Positions 1 to 8,059 of a stretch of DNA of 20,886 bases are shown in pieces. The stretch spans positions 1-20,886 of the forward strand of contig QHZC01000036.1 in the NCBI GenBank assembly GCA_003224515.1, in the 5' to 3' direction. The position numbers and the translations under genes were made by a program. Within the stretch, counting starts at the first letter, position 1. Each line of letters begins with the position of its first letter. This DNA comes from Acidobacteriota bacterium. Lineage in GTDB: Bacteria; Acidobacteriota; Terriglobia; Acidiferrales; UBA7541. The notes beneath the pieces are model-generated. The model saw only the letters and a program-made list of their open reading frames with translations, searched no databases and had not been told where the DNA came from.

Positions 1-64
1 TGGCCCACTCTGTCAAGCGTCCGCGTGCGTCGTAGCCGGCCACCGGGCCCGTTTATCCTAAACT

Positions 65-91
65 GCAGGGGCGGGCTTGCCGCCTGCTTTT
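65..91 (+). terminator. possible intrinsic terminator hairpin
   Basis: An eight-pair stem can form between 65-74 and 80-87, with a two-base bulge at 70-71 and a five-base loop at 75-79. It is followed by four T at 88-91. This could end a plus-strand gene lying before the window. It also covers the place where a ribosome binding site for the GTG at 97 would lie, which weakens that start. The T run is short, so the call is tentative. Confidence 0.3.
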
Positions 92-96
92 AACCC

Positions 97-357
97 GTGT
101 ACGCACAAAAATTCACCGTGAACGTTGACATCCGTGGCGAAACCCGCGCCTGTCCGCTCGATTGGCTCGATCAATTCTGCATGCGCAACTTCACCAACTC
201 CGCGGACTTTGACGACACGCTTCCCGTCGCTGATGGCAAGGTCGAAGCCAGTTTCCGCCTCACTCCCGAACGCTTCGCTGAAGGCCTCGCTGCCTGGCTC
301 ACCCAGCGCGGCAAAGGCGAAGGCCAGCCCGCAGTAGTACAGGCCACTCGCGAATAG
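97..357 (+). CDS. small hypothetical protein
   Basis: An 86-residue open frame starts at a GTG. I do not recognise the family. The composition is that of a normal soluble protein: mixed charged and hydrophobic residues, a Cys-Pro-Leu-Asp-Trp stretch near residue 19, and no signal peptide or membrane segment. There is no clear Shine-Dalgarno sequence before the GTG, and the next in-frame Met is 28 residues later, so the start is uncertain. It converges on the patatin gene downstream, and the overlapping minus-strand frame looks like a shadow. It could be a real conserved small protein or the end of a longer decayed gene. Confidence 0.45.
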   Translation: MYAQKFTVNVDIRGETRACPLDWLDQFCMRNFTNSADFDDTLPVADGKVEASFRLTPERFAEGLAAWLTQRGKGEGQPAVVQATRE

Positions 358-405
358 ACTCTGGGAACTTCTTCGTGTGAGGACTGCTTACAGCCAAGAA
401 CGGCT

Positions 406-1290
406 CTAGGCTGCGGAATCCCGCTTTTCGCCACGCAGCGCGGCGCGAATTTCCGGCAACGCCGCCAGCGCCGCCGCTTCACCGGCTGAAATCATCTCCG
501 GGGTTTTGCTGAAATCGTCCCACCCAAAAAGCTTTACGTCGGGTTCGATAATGATGTCCGCCTGCGTGCGCCACGCAAGATCGCCATGCCGCTGGATGAT
601 GTTGAAGGACCGGCTGAGGACGTCCGTGAACGTGCGGGGCTCTTCGATGTTGCCCGCTTCCAGGTAAACGGCGATGACCACGTCCGCGCCAAGAAGCAAA
701 ACGCCCTCGACTGGCACAGGTGCGGTGATGAATCCGTCGACCAGGGTCCGTCCCTCAAATTGAATGGGCACAAAAAGGCCGGGATAAGCGCAGGAAGCGC
801 GCAGCGGCGGCGCGATGGGCCCGTGGGAGTAGTAGACGGAAACACCTGCGGAGATGTCCGTGATGGCTATGGCCAGCGGCGTCTGTAGTTCCTCGAACGT
901 TTTTACAGGAGTAAAACGCCCGAGATATTTTTCCATGCGCTGGTTGGTGGCCAGTCCCAGCCAGGACGGCGTCCAGCGCCCGAAATCCGTGAAGCTCGTG
1001 CTTGCTCCAACCTTGGCCATTTCTTCCAGCGATGCTCCTGCGCAGTAGCCCACCGCGATCAGGGCGCCGACGCTGGTACCGGCCACGCAATCGATGGGAA
1101 TTCCAGCTTCGCGCAAAACGCGGAGGACACCGAGGTGCGCAATACCGCGCGCAAAGCCGCCCGCAAGAGCCAAGCCCACGCGCGGGCGCTCCTGGGATTC
1201 ATTTTGCTCGCCGTACGCGAAGGCGCGGAACTTGTCCTTTGCGCCCCGAAGCCAGCCGAACGGCCCGGTGGCTTTGTTTTCTTCTGTCAT
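406..1290 (-). CDS. patatin-like phospholipase (RssA type)
   Basis: This 294-residue protein belongs to the patatin-like serine hydrolases, which cleave acyl chains from (phospho)lipids with a Ser-Asp dyad. The oxyanion-hole glycine motif (GGFARG, residues 44-49) has Phe where most members have Gly. It is followed by the nucleophile elbow G-T-S-V-G with Ser73, and by the Asp of the DG motif at Asp185. The stretch RASCAYPGLFVPI before the Asp is typical of the family. There is no signal peptide, so it is probably cytoplasmic or membrane-associated from the inside. Length fits the short bacterial RssA/YchK-like group. The gene diverges from the beta-oxidation gene, sharing a 117-base spacer. 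The biological substrate cannot be told from sequence. Confidence 0.92.
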   Translation of the reverse strand: MTEENKATGPFGWLRGAKDKFRAFAYGEQNESQERPRVGLALAGGFARGIAHLGVLRVLREAGIPIDCVAGTSVGALIAVGYCAGASLEEMAKVGASTSFTDFGRWTPSWLGLATNQRMEKYLGRFTPVKTFEELQTPLAIAITDISAGVSVYYSHGPIAPPLRASCAYPGLFVPIQFEGRTLVDGFITAPVPVEGVLLLGADVVIAVYLEAGNIEEPRTFTDVLSRSFNIIQRHGDLAWRTQADIIIEPDVKLFGWDDFSKTPEMISAGEAAALAALPEIRAALRGEKRDSAA

Positions 1291-1407
1291 TTCTCTAGTT
1301 TAGCCCTATCGCCGCGGATCGACCTGTCGTTTGACCCGTGCATGCCGGTTTTGTAACCTGTCCATTCAAACTAAGGTGGCCGTATAAATCCAGCAAAAAG
1401 GCGTGCC

Positions 1408-2817
<1,410 letters not shown>

Positions 2818-3267
2818 TCGATCTCGGCGACGGCGTGGTGTGCTGCGAATTTCACGCCAAGATGAACGCTATCGGCGCGGACTTGATCGCCATGCTGCAC
2901 AAGGGCTTGAAACGGCTGGAGACGGATTTTGATGCCATGGTCATCGGCAACCAAGCGGTGAATTTTTCCGTTGGCGCAAACTTGATGCTGGTTCTAGTGG
3001 GAGCGCAGGAGCAGGAGTGGGACGAATTGCACATGGCGGTCAAGCAATTCCAGAACATCAACCTGGCGATCAAATACGCGCCAAAGCCGGTGGTGGCGGC
3101 GCCGCAGGGGATGGCGCTCGGCGGCGGATGCGAAGTGAGCCTGCACGCGGCGAAAATCCAAGCGGCCGCGGAAGCATACCTCGGCCTGGTGGAAACGGGG
3201 GTGGGGCTGATTCCGGGCGGTGGCGGCACGAAGGCAATGCTGGTTCGCGCGAATGAGCACGCCGGTG

Positions 3268-3287
3268 GGACAGGCTTCAGCCTGTCC
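3268..3287. repeat. short palindromic element inside coding sequence
   Basis: The left arm GGACAGGCT (3268-3276) and right arm AGCCTGTCC (3279-3287) are perfect reverse complements separated by TC. It lies in the fadN-type gene at a loop between the hydratase core and the LDLFHAL helix. There it adds about ten residues (GGTGFSLSSS) that look unlike family sequence. It is flanked by GTG on the left and TCTTCTCC on the right. I saw no second copy in this window. It resembles the small hairpin-forming repeats scattered in acidobacterial and other genomes. Confidence 0.7.
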
Positions 3288-3303
3288 TCTTCTCCGGAAT
3301 CCG

Positions 3304-3329
3304 ACCTCGATCTTTTACCTCGATCTTTT
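3304..3329 (+). repeat. 13-bp exact tandem duplication
   Basis: ACCTCGATCTTTT occurs at 3304-3316 and again at 3317-3329 with no bases between. Thirteen is not a multiple of three, so the second copy shifts the reading frame of the FadN-type gene. With one copy removed, the frame reads straight from SDLDLF into HALKPIFE. This marks it as a recent duplication, or an assembly error. Confidence 0.9.
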
Positions 3330-3816
3330 CCATGCTCTGAAGCCTATCTTTGAAGCGATTGCCATGGCCAAGGTCGGCACAAGCGCGGAGGAATGCCGCG
3401 ACCTGGGGTATTTGCGCCGCGAAGATGGCGTCTCCATGAACCGCGACCGGCTGGTTGCGGATGCGAAAGAAGCCGCGCTGTCACTGGTGCGCGGCGGCTA
3501 CAAGCCTCTAGCGCCAACCTGGCAGGAAGGCGCGCAGACGACACAGATCAAAGTGCTCGGCGAACAATTTCTTGCCGGCGCGAAGCTCGCGATCCACATG
3601 ATGCTCCGCGGCGGATATGCCTCCGAGTACGACGCACATGTCGGTCGCAAGCTCGCGAACATTTTGGCCGGCGGTGCTCTGACGTCGCCTCAGCTAGTGA
3701 GCGAACAATACGTTCTTGATCTGGAGCGCGAAGCCTTCGTCTCTCTCTGCGGAGAAAAGAAAACGCAGGAACGCATCGCTCACACCCTGAAAACTGGCAA
3801 ACCGCTCCGTAACTAG
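3319..3816 (+). pseudogene. C-terminal tail of the FadN-type protein (third fragment)
   Basis: After the duplication the family sequence resumes in another frame with LDLFHALKPIFEAIAMAKV. It runs to the normal C-terminus, which ends in KTQERIAHTLKTGKPLRN. The internal ATG at 3364 (MAKVGTSAEE) is the first reasonable start if the piece is translated alone. This helical region normally packs on the hydratase domain and has no activity by itself. Confidence 0.75.
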
Positions 3817-3857
3817 GATGCCTGTCTCACCAGAGCCCACCGAATCAACTTACGCGC

Positions 3858-4274
3858 TCACGCGACGGGGACGGAAAAGTGTTCGTGAAGAATGCGCAGC
3901 CTGCCTTGGGCGTCTCTTTGAAAGATGTGAGTGGCGCGGACAAGATCGAGCTTTTCCTCAACACGCTTTCCGCCGCCGACATCACGGCCGGTGGCCTGAA
4001 AATGAAACGTGTAGCTCGCAATGCCGGCATCGGAGCCGATCAGCACGACATCAATAGGGCCGAGCTTTAATTCCATGCGTGTGTCTGGACGGAAGTATTC
4101 TCTGGAGCGGCGCATCGCGCCCAAGCGGCCTGGTTCAGAGCGGCCCATGGAGATCTGGAAGACGGTACTTCCCGGCGCATAGTAGGAATTCAGGAGGTCT
4201 TCGGACTTAGCAAGAAACGTGGTCCAGAAAAGTTCAACCGCTTTCGATACCTCCTCGTTGGTCAGCTTGTCCAA
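3858..4274 (-). CDS. NTF2/SnoaL-like domain protein
   Basis: A 138-residue protein with the layout of the NTF2-like cone fold (SnoaL/DUF4440 type): an N-terminal helix (ELFWTTFLAKSEDLLNSYYAPG), then strands ending in the family-typical tail DLVRATHIFQRDAQGRLRILHEHFSVPV. Such proteins are cytoplasmic small-molecule-binding proteins or enzymes; the ligand cannot be named. The start is a TTG with no clear ribosome binding site, so it is uncertain, but no in-frame ATG was found just upstream. It converges on the broken beta-oxidation gene and diverges from the molybdate operon. Family call fairly sure, function unknown. Confidence 0.78.
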   Translation of the reverse strand: MDKLTNEEVSKAVELFWTTFLAKSEDLLNSYYAPGSTVFQISMGRSEPGRLGAMRRSREYFRPDTRMELKLGPIDVVLIGSDAGIASYTFHFQATGRDVGGGKRVEEKLDLVRATHIFQRDAQGRLRILHEHFSVPVA

Positions 4275-4417
4275 GATGAACGCTCGTGGATCGTAACAAC
4301 CTACAGCCTCGATCTATGCTTGGGAGTATTGTACGCGTTTGTCTTATGGCCATTGGTCGAATGTAATGGAAGTGTTACGGCCCCGGCGCACCACCACTCC
4401 CTCCCCAGGCTAGAACA

Positions 4418-4446
4418 TGGACGAGGAAGTTCTAATCGTATATAAA
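4418..4446 (+). promoter_or_regulatory. candidate sigma70 promoter of the molybdate operon
   Basis: TGGACG (4418-4423, four of six matches to TTGACA) is followed after exactly 17 bases by TATAAA (4441-4446, five of six matches to TATAAT). It sits about 55 bases upstream of the regulator start, in the only sizeable gap before the mod genes. Prediction from consensus only. Confidence 0.42.
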
Positions 4447-4451
4447 CGTAT
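4437..4451 (+). promoter_or_regulatory. phased direct repeat over the -10 box, possible operator
   Basis: CGTAT occurs at 4437-4441 and 4447-4451, a spacing of ten bases or one helical turn, around the TATAAA. The left part, ATCGTATATA, also resembles an E. coli ModE half-site. Proteins with excisionase/BldC-like helix-turn-helix domains can bind such head-to-tail repeats. The next gene encodes one joined to a molybdate-binding domain, so autoregulation is plausible but unproven. Confidence 0.3.
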
Positions 4452-4490
4452 TGCTATGACGGTACTTAGCGCGGTATTCTGTGGATTTGT

Positions 4491-4496
4491 AGGAGG
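4491..4496 (+). promoter_or_regulatory. strong ribosome binding site for the mod regulator
   Basis: A full AGGAGG lies six bases before the GTG at 4503. It decides that this GTG is the start of the regulator gene. Confidence 0.8.
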
Positions 4497-4502
4497 TCGA
4501 TC

Positions 4503-4910
4503 GTGCAGAAGCTATTGGCGCCGCGGGAAGCAGCGAACATTTTGGGCATCAGTTATCCCACCCTGAAGCAGTGGATTTACCACGGAAAGATCAAATCGAT
4601 GAAGACGCCGGGCGGGCATCACCGTGTGCCGGAGAGCGAGATCGATCGCCTGTTTCCGAAGAAGCTGGACCGTGGGGACTTCGAAGCGCGGCGGGGAAAT
4701 TTCCGGAAAATCAGTGGGCGAAACCAGCTGATTGGGCGCGTGATGGCGATCAAATTCAGCGGGTTGCTGGCGCAGGTGACGATGGCGATCGGAGAGCAGC
4801 ATATTACGTCGATCATCACGGCGGATGCGGCCAAGGAGCTGCGCCTGAAGCCCGGGGAGCGGGCTGCGGCGCTGATTAAGTCGACCGAAGTAATGATCCT
4901 TCGGGTATGA
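4503..4910 (+). CDS. molybdate-responsive HTH-TOBE regulator
   Basis: This 135-residue protein has two parts. Residues about 5-51 form an excisionase/MerR-like helix-turn-helix (APREAANILGISYPTLKQW, then the wing TPGGHHRVPESEIDRLF). Residues about 73-135 form a Mop/TOBE domain of the kind that binds molybdate (NQLIGRVMAIKFSGLLAQV to ALIKSTEVMILRV). It is shorter than classical E. coli ModE, which has a different winged helix and two TOBE domains. It is the first gene before modABC on the same strand, so it most likely senses molybdate and controls those genes and itself. Whether it represses or activates cannot be seen. A single TOBE domain suggests it works as an oligomer. Confidence 0.88.
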   Translation: MQKLLAPREAANILGISYPTLKQWIYHGKIKSMKTPGGHHRVPESEIDRLFPKKLDRGDFEARRGNFRKISGRNQLIGRVMAIKFSGLLAQVTMAIGEQHITSIITADAAKELRLKPGERAAALIKSTEVMILRV

Positions 4911-4940
4911 CGGTTTGGCTGACATCAAGGCGAGGTTGTC

Positions 4941-4975
4941 ATCCTAAAGCGAACCAACGAGGTTCCCTGAAGGAT
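4941..4975 (+). promoter_or_regulatory. two-stem hairpin in the leader of modA
   Basis: ATCCT (4941-4945) pairs with AGGAT (4971-4975), and GAACC (4951-4955) pairs with GGTTC (4961-4965). They are separated by a symmetric 5 x 5 internal loop and capped by a five-base loop. It lies 50 bases before the modA start. There is no T run after it, so it is not a typical terminator. It may be an RNA processing or regulatory element, or a decayed interspersed repeat. A seven-base direct repeat CGAGGTT (4931 and 4958) overlaps it. Confidence 0.35.
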
Positions 4976-5024
4976 CTCCATTGCGAAATTACCGTTCGCT
5001 CGCACGGCCTAAGAGAAGGTTCTC

Positions 5025-5813
5025 ATGAAGTACTTCGCCCCAATAGTAGCTCTGGGCAGCGCCGCGGTGCTGTTCCCAGCCGTGGTCCGCGCGCAGGGGC
5101 AAGAAATCCGAATAGCGGCCGCAGCGGATCTGAAGTTTGCTATGAGAGAGTTGTCCGAAGAGTTTAAGAAGGAGTCAGGAACGAAAGTGAACGTGACTTA
5201 CGGATCGAGCGGGAATTTTTTCTCGCAAATGCAGAACGGAGCTCCTTTCGATCTGTTCTTTTCCGCGGACATTGCGTATCCGAAAAAACTGGAGGCCGTG
5301 GGACTCGCCGAGCCGGGGACGCTATACGAATTCGCCGTAGGGCGAATCGTGATTTGGACGCCCGCGGATGCGAAGGTGGACGTTGGCAAACAGGGCTGGA
5401 AAACCCTCCTGGATCGAAGCGTCGAGAAGATTGCGATCGCGAATCCGGAGCATGCGCCCTACGGACGCGCGGCGGTAGCTGCGTTGCAAAAGGCAGGAAT
5501 CTACGAATCCGTCAAGGCCAAGCTGGTGTATGGAGAAAACATTTCGCAAGCGGCACAGTTTGTGCAGTCGGGAAATGCGCAAGCGGGGATTGTGGCGTTG
5601 TCTCTGGCGGTTTCGCAGGCGATGCGAGATGGAAAACGATGGGAAATTCCGGCGGAGATGCATCCGGCGCTGGAACAAGGAGCGATCATTTTGCAGAACG
5701 CGAAGAATAAGGACGCGGCGCGAGCGTTTCTGGAATTTGTGAAGAGTGCGACGGGACGCGACATACTGGCGAAGTATGGTTTTGCTTTTCCGGAAAAGAT
5801 GGGGAGAAGCTGA
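5025..5813 (+). CDS. modA: molybdate ABC transporter, periplasmic binding protein
   Basis: A 262-residue protein starts with a signal peptide (MKYFAPIVALGSAAVLFPAVVRA, cut probably before QGQEI) and then has ModA family landmarks. These are AAAADLKFAMREL at the start of the mature protein, YGSSGNFFSQMQNGAPFDLFFSAD in the oxyanion-binding cleft, ANPEHAPYGRAAVAALQ, and GNAQAGIVALSLAV. It captures molybdate (or tungstate) in the periplasm and delivers it to ModBC. GAGAAGG stands a few bases before the ATG. It lies 114 bases after the regulator and 51 bases before modB on the same strand, so it is part of the mod operon. Molybdate versus tungstate preference cannot be decided here. Confidence 0.95.
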   Translation: MKYFAPIVALGSAAVLFPAVVRAQGQEIRIAAAADLKFAMRELSEEFKKESGTKVNVTYGSSGNFFSQMQNGAPFDLFFSADIAYPKKLEAVGLAEPGTLYEFAVGRIVIWTPADAKVDVGKQGWKTLLDRSVEKIAIANPEHAPYGRAAVAALQKAGIYESVKAKLVYGENISQAAQFVQSGNAQAGIVALSLAVSQAMRDGKRWEIPAEMHPALEQGAIILQNAKNKDAARAFLEFVKSATGRDILAKYGFAFPEKMGRS

Positions 5814-5830
5814 CCGCGCGGAGGTAACGC

Positions 5831-5846
5831 AGAGAGAGAGAGAGAG
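5831..5846 (+). repeat. (AG)8 dinucleotide run between modA and modB
   Basis: Eight AG units are followed by a purine-rich stretch that ends in AAAAAAGGA just before the modB start at 5865. The run lies inside the modB ribosome-binding region. Changes in its length could alter spacing but not the coding frame. Confidence 0.6.
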
Positions 5847-5864
5847 TAGAAAAAAGGATAGCCA

Positions 5865-6533
5865 ATGGAAGCGTTGTGGTTGTCGATGAAGTTGGCGGCG
5901 TGCGTGGCGGTAATATTGCTCGTGATCGGAACGCCGGTGGCGTACTGGCTGGCTTATTCGAACTGGCGCGGCAAGTTCCTGCTCGAATCGATGGTGGCGC
6001 TGCCATTGGTGCTGCCACCGACGGTGCTTGGATTTTACGCGCTCATAGCGATGGGGCCGCGCGGGCCGCTGGGAAAACTGTGGATCGCGCTCTTCGGGCA
6101 CGGGCTGGCTTTCACGTTCAGCGGACTAATTCTCGCGTCGGTGCTGTATAGTTTTCCGTTTGCAGTGCAGCCGCTGGTCGCTTCCTTTGAGGGAGTCGAT
6201 CGAAAACTGCTGGACGCGTCCGCAGTGCTGGGCGCGGGCGGCCTGCGCACATTTTGGCGCGTGATCCTGCCGTTGTCTCTGCCCGGAGTGGTGGCGGCCG
6301 CGGTACTGAGTTTCGCACACACCCTGGGAGAGTTTGGCGTGGTTTTGATGGTGGGCGGGAATTTGGCGGGCGTCACGCGAACGGTTTCGGTCGACATTTA
6401 CGATCACGTGCAGTCCTTGGAATACGGCGCGGCAAACCGCATGGCGCTGTTGCTACTGGCGATTTCCTTTGCCGTGTTGTCCGCCGTGTATGCGGTCAAT
6501 CGCCGCGTGTGGACCCCGTGGGCTGCGAAGTAA
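5865..6533 (+). CDS. modB: molybdate ABC transporter, permease
   Basis: A 222-residue integral inner-membrane protein with about five hydrophobic segments, the usual ModB length. The cytoplasmic EAA-like loop that contacts the ATPase is visible as DASAVLGAGGLRTFWRVILPLSLPGV, followed by the family stretch LGEFGVVLMVGGNLAGVTRT. It forms the channel through which molybdate released by ModA crosses the membrane. AAGGA upstream fixes the ATG. The modC start follows after only 8 bases, so the two are very probably cotranscribed and translationally linked. Confidence 0.95.
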   Translation: MEALWLSMKLAACVAVILLVIGTPVAYWLAYSNWRGKFLLESMVALPLVLPPTVLGFYALIAMGPRGPLGKLWIALFGHGLAFTFSGLILASVLYSFPFAVQPLVASFEGVDRKLLDASAVLGAGGLRTFWRVILPLSLPGVVAAAVLSFAHTLGEFGVVLMVGGNLAGVTRTVSVDIYDHVQSLEYGAANRMALLLLAISFAVLSAVYAVNRRVWTPWAAK

Positions 6534-6541
6534 ACGCCACG

Positions 6542-7633
6542 ATGCTCACCGCTCGAATCCGCAAAGGACGGCACAGCGCGGGGCCCTCCTCATTTGCCCT
6601 TGACGTTTCCATCGAAGTTTCTCCCGGCGTCACCATTTTGTTCGGACCTTCCGGGGCAGGCAAGTCCACTCTGCTGGATTGCATCGCGGGACTGGCCCGC
6701 CCGGACGAGGGACAAATCACGGTCGACGGCGAAGTTCTGTTCGATTCCGCGCGCGGAATCCATGTTCCCGCGCCGAAGCGGCGAACCGCCTACGTTTTTC
6801 AGACCCTGGCACTATTTCCGCATCTGAGCGCGGAAGAAAACGTTGCCTACGGATTGAAAGATTTTCAGGAGAAAGAAAGGCGGGAGAAAGTAGAAGCAAT
6901 TCTCAAAGCTTTTCGTGTCGAGAAATTGCGGAAACAGAGGCCCGGCGGGATTTCCGGGGGCGAGAAGCAGAGAATCGCGCTGGCGAGATCACTGGTGAGT
7001 GAGCCGAGGGTGCTGCTGCTCGACGAGCCGCTGACGGGATTGGATGCAGAGCTGAAAGCGGCGATTGTGGATGATTTACGCGCGTGGAATGCGGCGAAGG
7101 GGATCCCCATTCTGTACGTGACGCATAGCCGCGAAGAGGTAGATGCGCTGGGCGAGCGCGTGATCGCGCTCGACAACGGACGCGTCCGAAGCGCCGGTGC
7201 ACCGATGGATGTATTGGACGCGCCGCGCCGGACAAAATTGGCGCAAGCGGCGGGATTCGAGAATCTGCTGAGCGCTACAGTGCTCGATCTGCGCGAGGGG
7301 GATGGCGTGATGCGCGTGAGGCTAGAGGAGAGCACTTGCGAGATCGAGGTGCCGCTTGGCTATGTGGCGGTCGGGAGCCGTGTGCGGGTAGCTGTCCGCG
7401 CCGGAGATATTTTACTGGCGACGGAGCGGCCGCATCGATTGAGCGCGCGAAACGTGATGGAAGGGCGCATCGTTTCACTGGAGCAGCGCGGGATGATGGC
7501 CATTGCGCGTGTGGATTGTGGCGTCGCGTTTATTGTGCACATTACCCCCGGGGCAGTGCGCGCACTGGAGCTAACGGCGGGCCTTCGCGTTTGGCTAGTG
7601 TTGAAAACGCACTCGTGCCATCTGGTGGAGTAA
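6542..7633 (+). CDS. modC: molybdate ABC transporter, ATPase
   Basis: The 363-residue ATPase has Walker A GPSGAGKST (35-43), Q-loop Gln87, signature SGGEKQR (138-144), Walker B LLLDEP with Asp161-Glu162, and switch His195 in VTHS. A C-terminal extension of about 130 residues ends in a TOBE/Mop domain (from about residue 300), typical of ModC. It hydrolyses ATP to drive molybdate import through ModB. The open frame extends upstream to 6254 inside modB, but homology starts at the ATG at 6542, so the shorter start is chosen; no strong ribosome binding site precedes it. It is the last gene of the mod operon and converges on the next minus-strand gene, 27 bases away. Confidence 0.94.
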   Translation: MLTARIRKGRHSAGPSSFALDVSIEVSPGVTILFGPSGAGKSTLLDCIAGLARPDEGQITVDGEVLFDSARGIHVPAPKRRTAYVFQTLALFPHLSAEENVAYGLKDFQEKERREKVEAILKAFRVEKLRKQRPGGISGGEKQRIALARSLVSEPRVLLLDEPLTGLDAELKAAIVDDLRAWNAAKGIPILYVTHSREEVDALGERVIALDNGRVRSAGAPMDVLDAPRRTKLAQAAGFENLLSATVLDLREGDGVMRVRLEESTCEIEVPLGYVAVGSRVRVAVRAGDILLATERPHRLSARNVMEGRIVSLEQRGMMAIARVDCGVAFIVHITPGAVRALELTAGLRVWLVLKTHSCHLVE

Positions 7634-7660
7634 AGGAAAACTTAAGAGCAGCGAAATTTT

Positions 7661-8017
7661 TCAAGACTTCGGTTTTGGCGGGGCCGGCACCGCAGGTTTG
7701 GCCGCGGCCGGGACCGAGAATTTGATTTCCTCGGCTTCCAGCGCGTTGTCCTTGGGTGTGGCGTGGATGACGACGAGGTAACCGGTGGCGAGGTCGCCCA
7801 CCTTGGCTGGTTTGTCCGCATTGTTGGATCTCGATAAAAAGACGGTCGAAGTGGCGAATTTCACCTCCACGGATTTCCCGTCCGCCGTTTTTACAACCAC
7901 GGAATCGGCGTTGATTTTTTCGACCGTGCCTCTGACGTGAACCTTATTACCGTGAGCGAAGGCCGTGCACGTAACAAGTGCGAACAATAGCGCAAGCAAT
8001 GATAAGCGAAGTTTCAT
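7661..8017 (-). CDS. small secreted DUF5666-like protein
   Basis: This 118-residue protein begins with a clear signal peptide (LRLSLLALLFALVTCTAFAHG). It continues as a small beta-rich domain (VHVRGTVEKINADSVVVKTADGKSVEVKFATSTVF ... ALEAEEIKF) of the OB-like type often called DUF5666. It ends in a flexible Ala/Pro/Lys tail. It is probably periplasmic; the function of this group is not known. A good ribosome binding site (AGGGGAG) precedes the ATG. It follows the cytochrome c gene by 42 bases on the same strand, so both may be cotranscribed. Domain call by pattern only. Confidence 0.75.
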   Translation of the reverse strand: MKLRLSLLALLFALVTCTAFAHGNKVHVRGTVEKINADSVVVKTADGKSVEVKFATSTVFLSRSNNADKPAKVGDLATGYLVVIHATPKDNALEAEEIKFSVPAAAKPAVPAPPKPKS

Positions 8018-8059
8018 GAGCGTCTCCCCTTGAAATTTAGAGGCTGGCGTGATCCAGCC

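Larger units (their letters stand above)
2835..3353 (+). pseudogene. enoyl-CoA hydratase core (middle fragment)
   Basis: This frame carries the crotonase-fold core of the broken FadN-type gene. Family sequence is readable upstream of the first possible start, from about 2796. The CoA-binding and oxyanion part VVAAPQGMALGGGCE and the second acidic residue in LVETGVGLIPGGGGT are present, so the catalytic glutamates of the hydratase are kept. After residue RANE the frame runs through a palindromic repeat and a 13-bp duplication, and then into out-of-frame residues ending at 3353. It has no plausible start of its own. Confidence 0.75.

Noticed and set aside
4911..5024. Moco riboswitch before modA
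   Set aside because: A hairpin is present, but it is small and simple and lacks the multi-stem layout I would expect. It is reported only as an unassigned hairpin.
6254..6541. N-terminal extension of the modC frame
   Set aside because: This stretch overlaps modB in another frame and gives a glycine/arginine-rich translation. ModC homology starts at the ATG at 6542.
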